Part shown: in pieces, positions 33,311-46,555 of the stretch
Layout of the letters: each line of letters begins with the position of its first letter
Position numbering within the stretch: the first letter of the stretch is position 1
NCBI GenBank assembly: GCA_947311845.1
Contig: CAMZMU010000048.1
Location: 22,772,431-22,836,430 of the forward strand
Direction of reading: 5' to 3'
Length of the DNA: 64,000 bases
Origin: Poa pratensis
Taxonomy: Eukaryota > Streptophyta > Magnoliopsida > Poales > Poaceae
Notes under the pieces: model-generated
What the model was told of the DNA's origin: nothing
Seen by the model: the letters and a program-made list of their open reading frames with translations, nothing else
The model's database searches: none
Position numbers and translations under genes: made by a program

Positions 33311-36300
33311 ATGGCGCGCGGCGGCCGGCGGACCAGGGGGAGGAAGAGGAGGAGCTGAGGGGCGCGAAGCGCGGTTACCGGGAGGCGGTGGCGGAGGGGA
33401 ACCGGGAGGAGGAGGCGCGGTGGCCAACGTGATCGGCGACATCCACAAGCGGCGCGGGGAGTACGTGGAGGCGCTCCGCTGGCTGCGGATCGACTACGAC
33501 GTCTCCGTCAAGCACCTCCCGCAGCGCCACCTCATCGAGTCCTGCCAGTCGCTCGGGGAGGTCCACCTCCGCCTCGCCCGCTTCAAAGAGGCCCTCACCT
33601 ACCAGGTCTGTTACCCGCCACCGTTCCCCAGATCTTTTTGCATTCGATCGGATCGGATGCATGAGGTTGCTTTTATTACCAGCAGGCTTTCTTTAGATTA
33701 AACTGCATAAGAGATCGATTTTTGATTTTGAGTTGCTATTGCCAAATGTGTATACTGTGTTTGGATCATTTGGTAGTTTAATTTAATATGCAGCAAATTT
33801 CCCCCAATAATTTGCTCACTATGTTTGTAGTAATAAGGTCCTATTTTCTCGTTTCATTTTTGTTGTTGGTTATTCAGGCAACAATCACTGTTAGCTATTA
33901 CCCCGAAATATCTGACTGGTTTCTACTACATGAAGTCACGAACTAATGCTGATGTTTGCTTGCTTCACAGAAGAAGCACCTACAACTTGCCAAGGACTCT
34001 GATAATCTTGTCGAGCAGCAGCGAGCTAGTACCCAGCTCGGGAGAACCTACCATGAAATCCTTCTAAGATCTGAAAATGACTATACAGCCATACGGAATG
34101 CCAAGAAGTATTTCAAATCTGCCATGAAACTGGTAGAGAATCTAAAACAGAACGCGTCGTCTGAAAAATCCTCCTATCTGAAGGAGCTCATCGATGCACA
34201 CAATAATATGGGCATGCTTGAACTGGACCTTGAGAACTTTAAAGAAGCTGAGAAACTACTTCTCCAGGGTTTGAAAATATGTGATGAAGAAGAGGTGAAT
34301 CAATATGACGATGCTCGTACTAGGCTCATCATAATCTTGGAAATGTTTATACTGGGTTACGCATTTGGAATACAGTCAGGTATCATATTAAGAAGGACAT
34401 AGAGATATGTAAAAAAATACACCATCTTCAAGGCGAGGCAAAGGGATTTATAAATCTGGGGGAGTTGCATTATCAGGCTCAAGAGTATGAAGATGCAAAA
34501 CTTCGTTATAATAGAGCTCTTCATATAATAAAGGGTTTGGAAGATGAAGATGTACTAGTTGACCAAATTCATCAGAATATTGAAACTGTTACCAAAGCAG
34601 CTGAAGTTCTTGAGGAATTGAAGCAAGATGAACAGAAACTGAAAAAGCTTGTCAGCGATACTTCTAGTGCTCGTGGAACATCAACGGAGAGAAAACTCCT
34701 CCTTGAGCAGCATGCATGGCTGGATAATCTTATTGAGAAGGCAAGAATGATTTCTGCATGGAAAAAAGTTAGTGAACTAAACAGTATCTAACTATGTGAA
34801 CTTTGCCCACCTAGTATTAGCTGTAACTTGTACCCACTTTCTTTTTGTGATTTTATTTTTTGCTACTTCTGAGTTTTCTTCACAGAAAATGTTCTGGTAC
34901 TTTTCATGACATTTATGCATAACTGAACAAAATTTTAATAAGGGTTTGGTTGACTTGATCTACATTTCGTTTTGGGGGCTAGTCCTGTGGATGACGCTAG
35001 TACAGTGTTAGATGCTGAATTTCGGTCATTATTATCCATATTTTGTTAGAAGCCTCTTTTCCGAATTATAACTTCTGCTCAAGCTTAAGTCCGAACTATT
35101 TATGTTATGTGCTATCAGTGTTGAACTATTTCAGCTATGCAGATTTTATTTAGCTCTACTTTGTACATGCACCCGTGTTGAATTGCACGTATATTTTACA
35201 TGCTTTTGCATTGTACCAAGCACTAACATGAATTGCTTAATTCTTGTTTATTTCATTTGGTTAAAACAATCTTGGATCAAGTTTCAGAACTGTAGTTGAA
35301 AAACAGTTCTGAAGAATCAAAGGTGAAAAACAGGACATGTCGAGTCTACCTTTGCGTACTCTAATAACATAAATAATTATGCGACCCTATGATGAAAATA
35401 AGCACATGGCTCAATTCTGATAAAAATATTTGCTTTCCAGCACAAGGAATTTTCGAAAGGGAAAAAGAGAGTAACAAATGAACTTCATGACAAGGAAAAA
35501 CAAAGTGATGCTCTTCTGTCCATAGGGGAATCGTACCAAAAGCTTAGAGACTTCAGCAAAGCTCGTAAATGGTACATGAAAAGGCACATGTATCGATTGA
35601 TTGGAAATTTAGAGGTGAGTTTACATTCCCTTATTTATATTTGTGTTTATGTCGGCATGTCTGCTACATAATAGTAAGATCGCCTTCCTGTTTGCAATCC
35701 TTGGTGCTAACAGTTCAAATCTTGCTCACCTTGGATACGTTAAATTTCAGGGGCAAGCATTAGCAAAAGTGAACATTGGGAATGTTCTTGATTCTCGTAA
35801 TGAGTGGGAGTATGCGTTGCAAGCTTTTGAAGAAGGCTACAGGCAATATCTTGTACCTTCCATTCTAATACTCCCTCCGTTCCTAAATATACGATGTTTT
35901 AGGTATTTCACATATTGACTAGATACAGACTGAAATGAGTGAACATACATACTTAAACATGTCTAGATACATATAGGTAGATGTGAATATGGAATAAAAT
36001 TAAAACATCTTATATTTAGGAACGGAGGGAGTATTTTTTTTCAACTACACTTGTTGTCTTGCATACTGCGAAGTAGGAATATGTCAGATTAAATTCTAGT
36101 GACATATCCATTAACATGTTATCTGATTCAATGAAACACCCGATTGCTGAATATACTGACAATGGTACTAGTATGAAAGCTTGATAAGAAAATGGAGTGT
36201 CAGTATTTTGACTTTTTGAGGCAGCCATATATTCTAATCGAGATCACAGGCATCTAGTACCATGTCCAACATTTCAGACACTCAACGCTTTTACACACAT

Positions 36301-39300
36301 GAAGGATAGGTTGAACATCCGTAGTTCCGTACACATACCAAGGACACATACACAATTTAGTGTAATCATGTCAATATTTGAGGAATCATTTGTAGTTCGA
36401 TTTGAAAATTTGACCTGCAGTGATGTACAATGGCACCAGACAATAATTTTGATGTATTACTATTAACATAACTGGTTACAACTATGAGCCATTATAAGTT
36501 AATAAAACAAGTACTGTAGCATGCGCTGTATCCATGTCCGGAAGTTGTAAACATGTGCCGGGGTGCTGTGTAATTCTTTTTTCAATGTCATCATAATGCC
36601 ATTTTTGTTTTTTTGTTATAATGTTGTGCTGCGCCTGCGTATGTGTACATCTATTATCTATCTGGTAAACGTTCCAGCAAGTCTGAAACTGCATGTGTCA
36701 TTGTGGCATTTTGTTCCACCTTTTGATTCTGATACTTGCATTTTAATGATATGCAGACTTGCTGTGGAAGCCGATAACAAAACGTGCAACTTTCTGCCCT
36801 TGAAAACATGCAGTACAGTCACATGGTCAGATTTAATCATATAGAAGACGCCAAGTAAGTTACTAAGTACAGACGTTGGACAGAAGAAAGCTAATTTATG
36901 CAACTTATTGATTGGATTTTATCTTCTTCAGGAAGCTGCAGCAAGAAATAGACAACCTGAAGCAAATATTGACTCAACATGAAGCAAGGAATACTGTTAG
37001 TGACTATTGCCCAGAAACTGAATCTGAAGGTGGTGATGTATCTGATAATATACTTGATGCAGTGGACAGTGATAGGCATGATGCAAATACATATACTGAG
37101 GAGCTTGATGATGATGTTGTTCTTGCCTCATTTGTTCATAGAAGTAGAATTTCATCCAATATCAAGGCATCCAGTATACATAGCACCCCAAAAAAGGTTG
37201 ATAGATTATGTGATATGGATGAAGGCACTAGAGAAGTTACAAGTAAATCACGCAGTTATCAGTCTAGTAGAAAACGTGTCCGTATGGTTATATCAGACGA
37301 TGAATCTGATGAGAGTCCTGAAATTGATCAATCAAAAAGGATACTTAGTAGTCGAATGGATAGTTTGTCTGCACCAGGTACACGCCGTATGGACATCGTA
37401 TACTTTCTCCAGTTTTTGCAATGCCTGGTGATTGTCTCCTAATTATTTTGTATACATTTTTCTGTCAACAACAGAGCATATAGCAAATGGAGCAAACAAC
37501 AGAATTCAGGTTATACAAAACTTATAATCTCTAGAGATTTATAATTATATATCCTTGATAGGAAATTGAGATACCGTATTTTTTTTACATCTGCTGGTTC
37601 TCATGTGTTCCGTTGTATGTTGTTAGACAATTAAAGAGATTGATTATTATCTATATCTTTTGGGTGATAACTATTTTTCATCTGCAGGATACTTTACAGC
37701 CTACTGAACCCAGGGATGTGCACAGTATTTGCACACCCTGCCCTGCTGAGGAAAGTATATGTTCATTCAAATCAAGTAGCCCCATTGGTCATGTATTGAT
37801 GGCCGGGAAATAGGAGCTTCTAGTGGAGGAAAAGCGTCTGCATCCAAACCAGCAGCAAGTGATTCCAAAGTTTGTACTCCTACATCACACAGTCAGCCAC
37901 AAGGTCAAAATGTTGTCGGTCTTCAATCCGCAGATGCTGATCATGTAAGTATTGATGCAAATTCAGTCTTCATATGATCCTGAAAAGCATGTTAGGGTTG
38001 TGCTTTCCGCTGCTCTATCTTTTATTTGTTTTAGTTGGAGATACCGTAGTGCCTTGGTCAGCTGGTAACTTGAGATGCCATGAATGGTGAAATGCATTAG
38101 AAGGGATTCATATGTTAAACGAAACATCAACTGTTTTGATCTCCATCAATTAGGTTTGAATGCACATATGTTCGTATTTTTTTCTGGTTTCTGCATGAAC
38201 CAGATACTTAATGCAAATAAAACTTAGGATTAAGCTACTATGTGAAGGCCACTTAGAAATATCAATTATAGGGCAGGTAGTTGACATGTGAACCTATCCT
38301 CGAATGATACTACTCTTGATGAATATCACTGTTCTACATTTATAGCTGCATGCCTATATGTCTAAAACACATTATTTTATTTGGGAGTCAGCTTTGTACC
38401 ATATACACATTTGAGCCTATCTAGGATTAGTTTTCTGGCCATCTGAAACGTTTCACCTCTATTGATTCAAAATCTAAAAAGATCTACTTAATTCTTAGTG
38501 TTTTTACAGTGTTTTACTTACAAGTATAGCAGCTGCTCGCTTATGGTATTCCATGTGGCCTGTGGTTCAAATGTGATGAAATACTTAATTTGCAGCATTT
38601 TTTAGCATTCAGAATTAGTGACCATCTGGTGTATTTGGATGCAAATGCTTGCATATGCGAGGCTGCTTTTAGCATTGAGTCTCTTAAAGTTGAGGTGGCA
38701 TGTCTATACTCCCTTCAGATTCCTGATGAGAAGAGCTCCAAAGGTCTGCTCTTGTTTTCTAAATTTTGAAGTTATATAGTGTGTCTATTCAATTTTTTGG
38801 ATTGTTATCTATCATGGGAATTGATTACAATCTTGTGCTCCAATGAGTTCTCCTTTGATATTTCATTAATATAATCTCAGAGGTTGATGGAGATGTGAAC
38901 TTCGAAGCCATTTCCACAACTTTTACCATTCCTCTTATCAAATTATCAGCTATGGTTTGTTGAAGAAATGTAGAATGTCCTTCGAGATTCATTCTTTGGT
39001 TCTTCCTTCAGTTGTTATGTCCTTACATTGCAATAGTGCAATACATATCTGAGTGTTCAATTCTTATATTGGAACATATGAAATACAGCTATTGTCCCCT
39101 AGTAACATGCTTTCTTTTTATTAGTTAAAGGACATGTTTGCTAGATTATGAGGCAGTATCTGAGAATAAACTCCGTGTATACTATTTATACAAGATTCAT
39201 ACATGTGCAAATATGATATAGAACACAATTTGCGTGGTTTAGTTCCTGCAGTCTTCACGGTTTCATGTTGTTAGGGAACATCTTGTTTCTTTCTGTTGTT

Positions 39301-42300
39301 ATGGGACTAATGTTTATCTTACTTTGCTAGGCTTGTTGCCTATTATTGGGGAACTCAAGTGCTGTGGGAATGTACTGGATGGTGCAGAATCAACAGATCA
39401 TATTGGTCAACTTGCTTCTGAACAGAAGTGCATTGATGTTGTTATTGATGGTATGGGTGCACTGCACTCAACTGTGTTCACAAACGCAATTCTTGCATGA
39501 GTTCTAGGTCACTAGGACATCTGAAAATCATGTTGATGCTGTTATTTGTTTGCGTAGAATATGGATTATAGATTTAAGGGATAATGAATTGATGATTGAA
39601 GTAAACTGACAATACATTGTGGTAGTGTGGTTTATACTCTTCATGCTACTAGTCTACACCAGTGGGGAATGTGAATTACTGGCTGCTCAAATATGTATTT
39701 TGTATGCTAAATTTTAAGAATTTTCATACAACATTGTTTATTTAAAGTTCAGAGGTCTACCTCACATTTTGCATAAAGTTTCAAAATGCATGTGTAGTCC
39801 TGTTGCACTGACTCATTGAGTTTAGATTATTATAAATATACAGTTATGCTGGTTTGTGGTTCTGGTTAAATTTTAATCTAGCGAAAAAGGGACCTACATA
39901 GCTCCCAAGTTCTGATTGCAATAGCAGCAACAAATTTGCACTTGTGTCTTATGAGGTTTGGACCTACATGTCCATTGACACATAAAGGGCGAATATGAGT
40001 TAATTTTCCTTAGAAGGGAAAATAAGGGTTTGACTCACTATACTCCAAAATTAATCTCCTTGTGTCAAGTAACTAAGATTTTGAGCATTATTAACTTCTC
40101 TACCTTTTATACATCATATTTGTGTTTTTCAGTGTTGAAACAGTACCTGTGTTTGTCTCGTGGTATTACCAGCTGGCAGCTGTTACCTATGTGTACAGAG
40201 CAATCTCACTCAATGTTTGTAGATGCTTGGTTTCATGTATATTTTTCCTGTTGCATGCCAATCCATCATCTGGAAACTTAACTCTCATATTTCCAGTTAG
40301 TTGATATTTCGTCTAATATAGCATGTTTCTAGTGAAGATTGGGTGCCAAAGCAGTTGATGAAACTGTACATTGATTTCTGTACAAAGTTATCAGAAGTAC
40401 CAAATAAGAAGCTATTGGCAAAATTATATAATCTTGAAGTAAGTTTGTTGGATTTATATTACTTGTTTTGATTGATGGTTATAAATCAGGTCTGACTAAT
40501 TTGTCAAAGCCAAACGTGTTCTAACAGGTGTCTGAAGATGAAATCATTGTATCTGATTGTGGACTGCAAGATCTGTCAGTTACACCTTTTCTTGATGCCC
40601 TTAGATCACATAAAACAATAGCCATGTTGGATCTTTCTCATAACATGCTAGGTATCATTTTCCACTATCTCTGCGTATTTCCACTATATATTTAATTTAT
40701 GCATCAAGAGTTTGGCAGATAAGCAGTTGCAGGTAAATGGAAAATGCCTTTAGCGTTGCAACCCTGAGTGGGCTATATCAATGACCTATTTATTGACATA
40801 TCTTATTTTTTTAATCTTAGAATGATTAAGCATTATGTTTATGAATTGCAGGAAATCGATCAATTGAAAGGCTGCAAGAAATATTTGCTTCATCAGGCCA
40901 AACATACGGTGGCTTGACACTGGATTTACATTGCAATCGATTTGGTCCAACTGCTTTATTCCAGGTGTTTTTCCTATTCGAGAAACTGCATATCAAAGTG
41001 AAACCACAGTTAGTCTTAAAGTCATATTTTGTCCATAATTTACCAATGAACAGATATGCGAGTGTGCTGTTATGACTGAACGATTGGAAGTACTTAATCT
41101 GTCTGGGAATCGCCTCACAGATGGTTGCAGTTCTTATCTTTTCACAATCCTACAGAAGTGCAAAGGTATGTGTAAGTCGTGACACCCAGTAATAAGTGTG
41201 TTTTTTGGGCTGCAGAAACTCTATGGCCTTCTCAGTGTGCACCTTTACTTTCATTCTATATAATGCATGTTATGTTTTCATTGTGTGACAGCGCTATATA
41301 GCCTGGATGTTGAGCAGTGTTCTATCACCTCAAGAACAGTTCAGAAGATGGCAGATGCACTAAATGAAGGATCGGTCCTTTCACATCTCTCGATAGGTAC
41401 TTTTGGTGGTTCTCCCTTGTATATAAGTCAAACTCTAGACCATCTTCATGTATAAACATCGGCAACTTCAAAACTACGTACTTTTGACAGGAAAGAACAA
41501 TCTGATTTCTAGCAACACAATGCTTAACCTTCTCTCCAAGCTGGCTTCTCTGAAAAGGTCAGCTCACATTGTTCCATTACTGTTAATAGCAATAAAGTGT
41601 GGTGAAATAATAGACCAGCTATACATGTGATAACTGCAGGTTTTCACAACTAAGCCTTACAGGTATCAAACTGAATAAGTTAATGGTTGATAAGCTGTGT
41701 TTTCTTGCGCAATCCTCGTGTGTATCGGGATTTCTGCTGGGTGGAACTTCCATTGGAGCGTGCGTCTTCTTTCCACGTGTTATGGTTAGTATTTGCAGCT
41801 TGTAACAAACACTCGTGCCTTATGGATGCTGCTCTTCTTGCAGGGAGGAACAATTAGGCTTACCGAGGCATTATCTAGTGCATCCCAGGAACTGATGAGG
41901 TTAGATCTGTCTAACTGTGGGCTCACAGCTCCTGAATTCTCACAGATATGTACAAACCTTTCTCGAATCAATTCTTGACTTGAACCTAGGAGGAAATTCC
42001 GTTAACCTGGAGGTATGCTTCCTGTTCTTAGACAATTTGGTTCTACGCAATTTCGGTCCTCACGATCGGTCGAGTTACATTGCACAATGCAGGGATGCGA
42101 CGCTGTTGGGGCAATGCTTGCAAATCCCCAATGCAGCCTCAGATCTCTCACCCTTGACAGATGCAATCTTGGGCTTGGAGGCATTACTCGTATTATTCAG
42201 GCACTAGCAGGTGAGAAACAATTATACGGAAAACAACACTTTGTGCGTGAAACTCACAATCTTCTGCCTCTCCCAGGGAATGACCAGCTGGAGGAGCTGC

Positions 42301-42801
42301 GCATGGCTGAGAACACAAACTCGGCACTAGAGCGGACGCTGTGTTTCGACGAAGACATTATGCAGGACGTATCGATGAGTAGCGGGCATAAACACGGTAA
42401 AACGCCGAATCAAGCGATAATATAGCTCGGGAAAGGGAGATCTCGAGAAGATGGTGGTGGCAGATAGCGAAGACGAAGCGGTCGACGAGAACGCCGTGTA
42501 GCGTCGGGCGCCTCCCAGAGCTGCGCGAGCTCTTAGCCAAAGAAACTCTTATTCCGGCTGTCAGTTCATCCAAGAACTGGCAGAGGCCCTCATTTCGGCG
42601 AAGCAACTGAAGGTGGTCGACCTCAGCTGGAACGGGTTGTCCGAGGAGGCCGTGCAGTCGCTGTACTCCGCTTGGACGTCCGGCGAGAGAGGCGATGGAA
42701 TGGCTCGGAAACATGTGGGAAAGGAGGCTGTGCATTTCTCGGTGGATGGTACGAGTTGCTGCGGCCTCAGACCCTGCTGCAGAAGAGACTTGCAGTTGTA
42801 G
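33311..42801 (+). CDS. TSK: TONSOKU/BRUSHY1/MGO3-like protein (TPR plus LRR), 19 exons, reading frame broken
   Basis: Arabidopsis TSK acts in the nucleus in replication-linked DNA repair, chromatin maintenance and meristem organisation. Proposed exons: 33311-33605, 33971-34767, 35441-35614, 35751-35842, 36757-36854, 36932-37377, 37688-37944, 38596-38743, 39331-39450, 40333-40438, 40528-40651, 40852-40964, 41054-41165, 41292-41396, 41491-41557, 41640-41759, 41844-42012, 42093-42210, 42277-42801. TPR-type repeats ([40 protein letters not shown]) fill exons 1-5. An acidic linker is in exons 6-7. LRRs ([30 protein letters not shown]) are in exons 11-18. Conserved C-terminal residues are [19 protein letters not shown]. 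Single-base losses break the frame near 33340, 33420, 34326, 36777, 37794, 40335 and 41844; exon 19 has more breaks. Intact splice sites and high conservation leave two readings: recent pseudogene or unpolished sequence. Confidence 0.85.
35871..36031. mobile_element. Stowaway-type MITE in TSK intron 4
   Basis: It begins CTCCCTCCGTTCCTAAATAT and ends ATTTAGGAACGGAGGGAG, flanked by TA. It lies 28 bp downstream of exon 4's non-canonical GC donor. Confidence 0.92.
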
Positions 42802-43297
42802 TCCTGGATGGCCTTCCAACGTCAGAAATATAGTCGTTATGAGGTTCATATATTAGGTTACTGACAGAAAATTAAATAGGGCATTTCTTTCAGTGCGATT
42901 ATGTCCAAAACGAGATGGGTTGTGGACTTGTGGTACTCCTATATAGCGTTATAAGATAGAACTTGTATGATGAAGCGTTGCATGAAAATAATTTGACATT
43001 ATATATGTTTTCGAGATTTTTAGTTGAGCAGCAGCTACCCATGCACATCTTTTAAGTCACTAAGTCTAGACGGTAGGCACAAATAACACATGGTTGTACC
43101 ACTCAAACTGTGCAAATCCTATCTACTCATAAAAACAGAAGCTCCACACAGCATAACGTATTCAACACACATAGAGACAGTACGCAAATACACTGATGGG
43201 TTAAGTTATAGTATAGTCATCGATGCAGTTAGACAAATTAAATAGCTAACTGGTTCAGAAATACAACCAAACTCCAATATATCACACTGAAACCTTC
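42802..43297. other. TSK 3' flank, no gene seen
   Basis: AT-rich sequence following the TSK stop codon, presumably its 3' UTR and spacer. Nothing else is recognised. Confidence 0.5.
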
Positions 43298-43621
43298 CTA
43301 GCTGCAAGCTTCAAAACACCTTCTGCCGCTTAGCTCTAAGGAAAGTCCCGTCTTGCTTGAAACGACAAGGGACCAAGCAATAGTAATAGTTACCTCAGCA
43401 TCACCAAGGGCACATTTCTTCTGGCTTACACAAGTTTCTGCAGCGATAGCACCAGTTTTGGAGTAGGCTTTTATGACAATGTCCAACCTTCCTTCAAGTT
43501 CTATAGAAACAACTTGCCTCCACAAATGTACATAATCACTTTCACCTTTCGGCATTGCTTCATCTTCTGACGCAATCAACACAAAGTTATACAGTGCATG
43601 ATGCTTCCGTGACTGCCACAC
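43298..43621 (-). pseudogene. DUF6598-like C-terminal fragment
   Basis: On the minus strand the residues VVSIELEGRLDIVIKAYS and ALGDAEVTITIAWSLV match the C-terminal pattern of DUF6598, a grass-expanded domain of unknown function (V-(S/C)-(V/I)-x-(F/L)-x-G-x-L, then a short linker, then (K/E)-(V/M)-x-(V/I)-x-(V/I)-AWS). Only about 100 residues remain and no start or upstream domain part is found, so it is a relic. The assignment is from recalled family pattern, not a search. Confidence 0.5.
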
Positions 43622-45479
43622 ATGATCTTAGCTGGAGATAAATTTCTGGAATTAACTGTGTCTTTGTAACTCTGTAGCAGAGCATCCTATTTTTCGAAGC
43701 ACCACAACAATGGATACATACATTGTTCAGAAGAAAACCAGATGGCTCTGATGACGATATGAAAAGGGACCAGCCATCTGCGTTACAAAACCAGGCAAAT
43801 ATTTTGGTCCTTCAAGATCATCAATATAGTAGAATAAGTGTAAGCTTGGAAATAAAATGGAAATTCAAAATAAAAAAAAGGAAATAACGATTTGTGATAT
43901 ACTACTAATTAGCAGAGTAAAAATGATACAGCACTCATAACCTGCTAGTGAAAATCAAACCCTATATTTTTTTACTTGGTTTACATTGTACCGGGTGTTC
44001 CTTCCAATGAATCTATTTTGCATGAAAAAAAGAATGTCGGCATTCTCTCGAGACAACGAGGCTCTGGTTGCTCTATCTTCTGTGTGTAACCACTTGTCAA
44101 CGGTCTTTTTTTCGATAAAGGGCACTTTATTACTTAAAGAGTATTAAGCATTAAACCCGACCTCTACACATCGGTCTTGTGGGGGTACTTTGCTGTATCA
44201 TAGAGTAATGATGCAGATTAGATGTATCGCAAGACTTCCAACAATTTTGAGCTGATGTTCTCCTAATACCTCCCAAATCTAACATATTTGCAATAGTGTG
44301 TATGTGTGTAGAGTGGGTGGGAGGTGAGCGGGAGGAGGGGAGGGAATTTTTCTCCAGGAACAAAGACATATATATTTATATGTATAATATGCCTGCTAAT
44401 CGATCATTTCACGGTGCACAAGAATTATCATGGCCGGCTGCTCACTATAAACCATTGTACATGGGATATTTGTTTATGCATGCACACTTGATGAGAGCCA
44501 GGAAGAAATAAAGGCAATAATGATTCATCGACTAGGTGGCTGGTGTGTAACATTGTGTTATTAATCTACTGTACTCTTTTTAGTAACTTTTTTAAAAAGG
44601 GGAATGGAACCATAGCTTCTGTATTAAACCATTCATATAACCCTTTGCATAGTTTAACCATCAAAGTTTACAATTCATGGATCACACAGGGTAGCCGCGA
44701 ATATTAGCTAGCGGTAGATACGACATAATATAAAGTGCTTATTTAGCATCTATTCAATTAGAGTGCCACCAGCCAGGATAAAAATAGCCCGAGCATCCGT
44801 CTCGAGACGTCTCCATCCAGTATAAATAGACTCCCGTTGTCCCGTCGGGAAGATAAAAAACAAAGTATGGATCGAGTACATAGTCTTGTGAATAACTTAC
44901 AAATAATTAACATTTTCGTTCTTGTTAAAATCTAGTAATAGTTAGTTGCCACATGCTAATGGAAAAACCATGTTTAACAGCGAATAAACTCAAATATCAA
45001 TAGATTATTATTGTCTCAAGTGAGTGTTTGCATTGTTAAGTGCTTCTTTCGATTACATGATTTTGAAAACGTAGGAAAAGTAAAAACACAATGGGATGTG
45101 AAGGGGATTCCCACATAAATCTAAAACACAAAAAATCTGAAGCATATATCTTTGGATGATGCATAGGAATTAAACATGAGAGTTTTGGATGATTGATGAA
45201 AGAGTAGAGGGTGCATTGCACTTCTCAAAGGAAAACTAAAAAGAGGTTTGAGCTGATATTGAGAATCGTATGAAATAGTGGGCATAGAAAATGGAGTATT
45301 AAGAATTTGTAATCCCAACCCTTATATTCCATAAGAAAAAATCCATAGGATTCAAATCATCTAAAATTCCTATGAAAAATTACAATCCAAAGGAACCCTT
45401 GTACCACTACATGTAATGGCATTTGTTGCTTCAAACTTTGTTTACGCAATTACAAATTAGTCAATCGACGAAGTTAAAT
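43622..45479. other. Intergenic, repeat tails only
   Basis: Poly-T starts at 44106 and about 44578 (TTTTTTTCGATAAAGGGCAC, TTTTTTAAAAAGGGGAATGG) look like antisense 3' tails of retroposons. The part 45040-45410 has MITE-like AT-rich sequence. No gene is recognised. Confidence 0.4.
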
Positions 45480-45921
45480 ATGGAGGCCCTTTGTATGTGT
45501 GAAGATGTTTGTACTGAATGATTCTTTCGTGATATTTTGGAATAAAACACACGACTTCGTTTTAATAACTTACTTCTACATCATATTAAAATATTCATTT
45601 ATTGGTGTACGAAGTTAGGTTTAGTATACCTTCAGTTGTCCTTAGCTTGCCATGTTTTAAACATGATCCATCAACTCTTTGCCATGTGATGAAATTCCAT
45701 AAAAGTACAGGACTATAATTTTGGTTGTATTTATGCAGGTTCAGTTTCTTGGTTGCTGTAATAATTTATGTTCTTCTCATCATAATCAAGTTATGGTATG
45801 AAAGCCTTGTTATAACGGATTTAACAACGAACAATTCACAAACCAGCATACTGAAAAAACTTTAATTACTAACAAGCCAAGGTTTATAACAACGAACAAT
45901 TCAAGTTTTTAACGAACAATT

Positions 45922-45984
45922 CAAGGTTTATCGAACTCAGGGAGGTAGAGGTCAAAGATATCCCTCTCAAGCAACCCTGCAATT
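45922..45984 (+). repeat. 63-bp perfect direct repeat (other copy at 46562-46624)
   Basis: The stretch beginning CAAGGTTTATCGAACTCAGG and ending AAGCAACCCTGCAATT is identical at both places, 640 bp apart. The right copy is continuous with transposon-like sequence. The left copy sits inside the duplicated block, where the paralogue near 56360 has unrelated sequence. Confidence 0.9.
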
Positions 45985-46242
45985 GTGGATGACACAATAC
46001 AAGCGCAAATTGCATGGGCTTACTCACCCTTTTACAAATGGGCGGTGAAAGTAATAAATGAACAAAATATTTCTTTCAAAACCATTTAATATTCACTTTG
46101 TATATATGCATGTCATAAGAAACATGACATAGACATAAAATCTACAAGTAATAAGTGGACCCAACCCGTCACGGCTATGGAACGACCGCGGAATAACCAA
46201 ACAGGTGTTCGACAGTAGCATGCACTTCTCGACATGCATCTT

Positions 46243-46555
46243 GAGGACGTTCATGTACCAGGTGTCGGGGTACACTTCAAGCGGGAAGCTCAGATATTGA
46301 AGTCGAAGGTGTTATCCTACGGTGTGTTGTTGGTCAAGCTCCTCACAGGAAAGGGTGAAAATCGTTCCTACAAGATGACCTCCGTTGACTGTGCGAGGCG
46401 GGTCATGTCCTACACTCTCACAAAAGATTACGATGAACCGACTAGAGGATGGCAGCTATGAATCGGTAAAAATGGCACAGTGGACACCGCATCGCTGCCT
46501 ACACTCAACATTTGGCCAAGAAGCGCCCCAAGACGGAGAAGAGATTTCGTGCTCC
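46243..46555 (+). pseudogene. PERK kinase exon relic 1
   Basis: The nucleotide sequence parallels exon 4 of the intact PERK gene (52268-52590): ACTTCAAGCGGGAAGCTCA for the APE-loop region, AAGTCGAAGGTGTTATCCTA for the KSDVFSY segment, and CCAAGAAGCGCCCCAAGA for KKRPK. The catalytic half of the kinase is absent and the frame is broken, so it cannot encode a kinase. Confidence 0.75.

Larger units (their letters stand above)
45480..46555 (+). repeat. Segmental duplication copy 1, left part
   Basis: This matches 56015-56945: both read AACTATAATT, TTGTATTTATGCAGGTT, TAATAATTTATGTT and ACAAGCGCAAATTGCA in the same order, and both end in a PERK kinase relic. The duplicate is continuous at 56-57 kb but is broken here by 46556-49150. 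Confidence 0.75.

Noticed and set aside
37378..37428. Extension of TSK exon 6 to 37428
   Set aside because: It would restore the phase into exon 7 but adds hydrophobic, intron-like residues and a weaker donor; left as an alternative.
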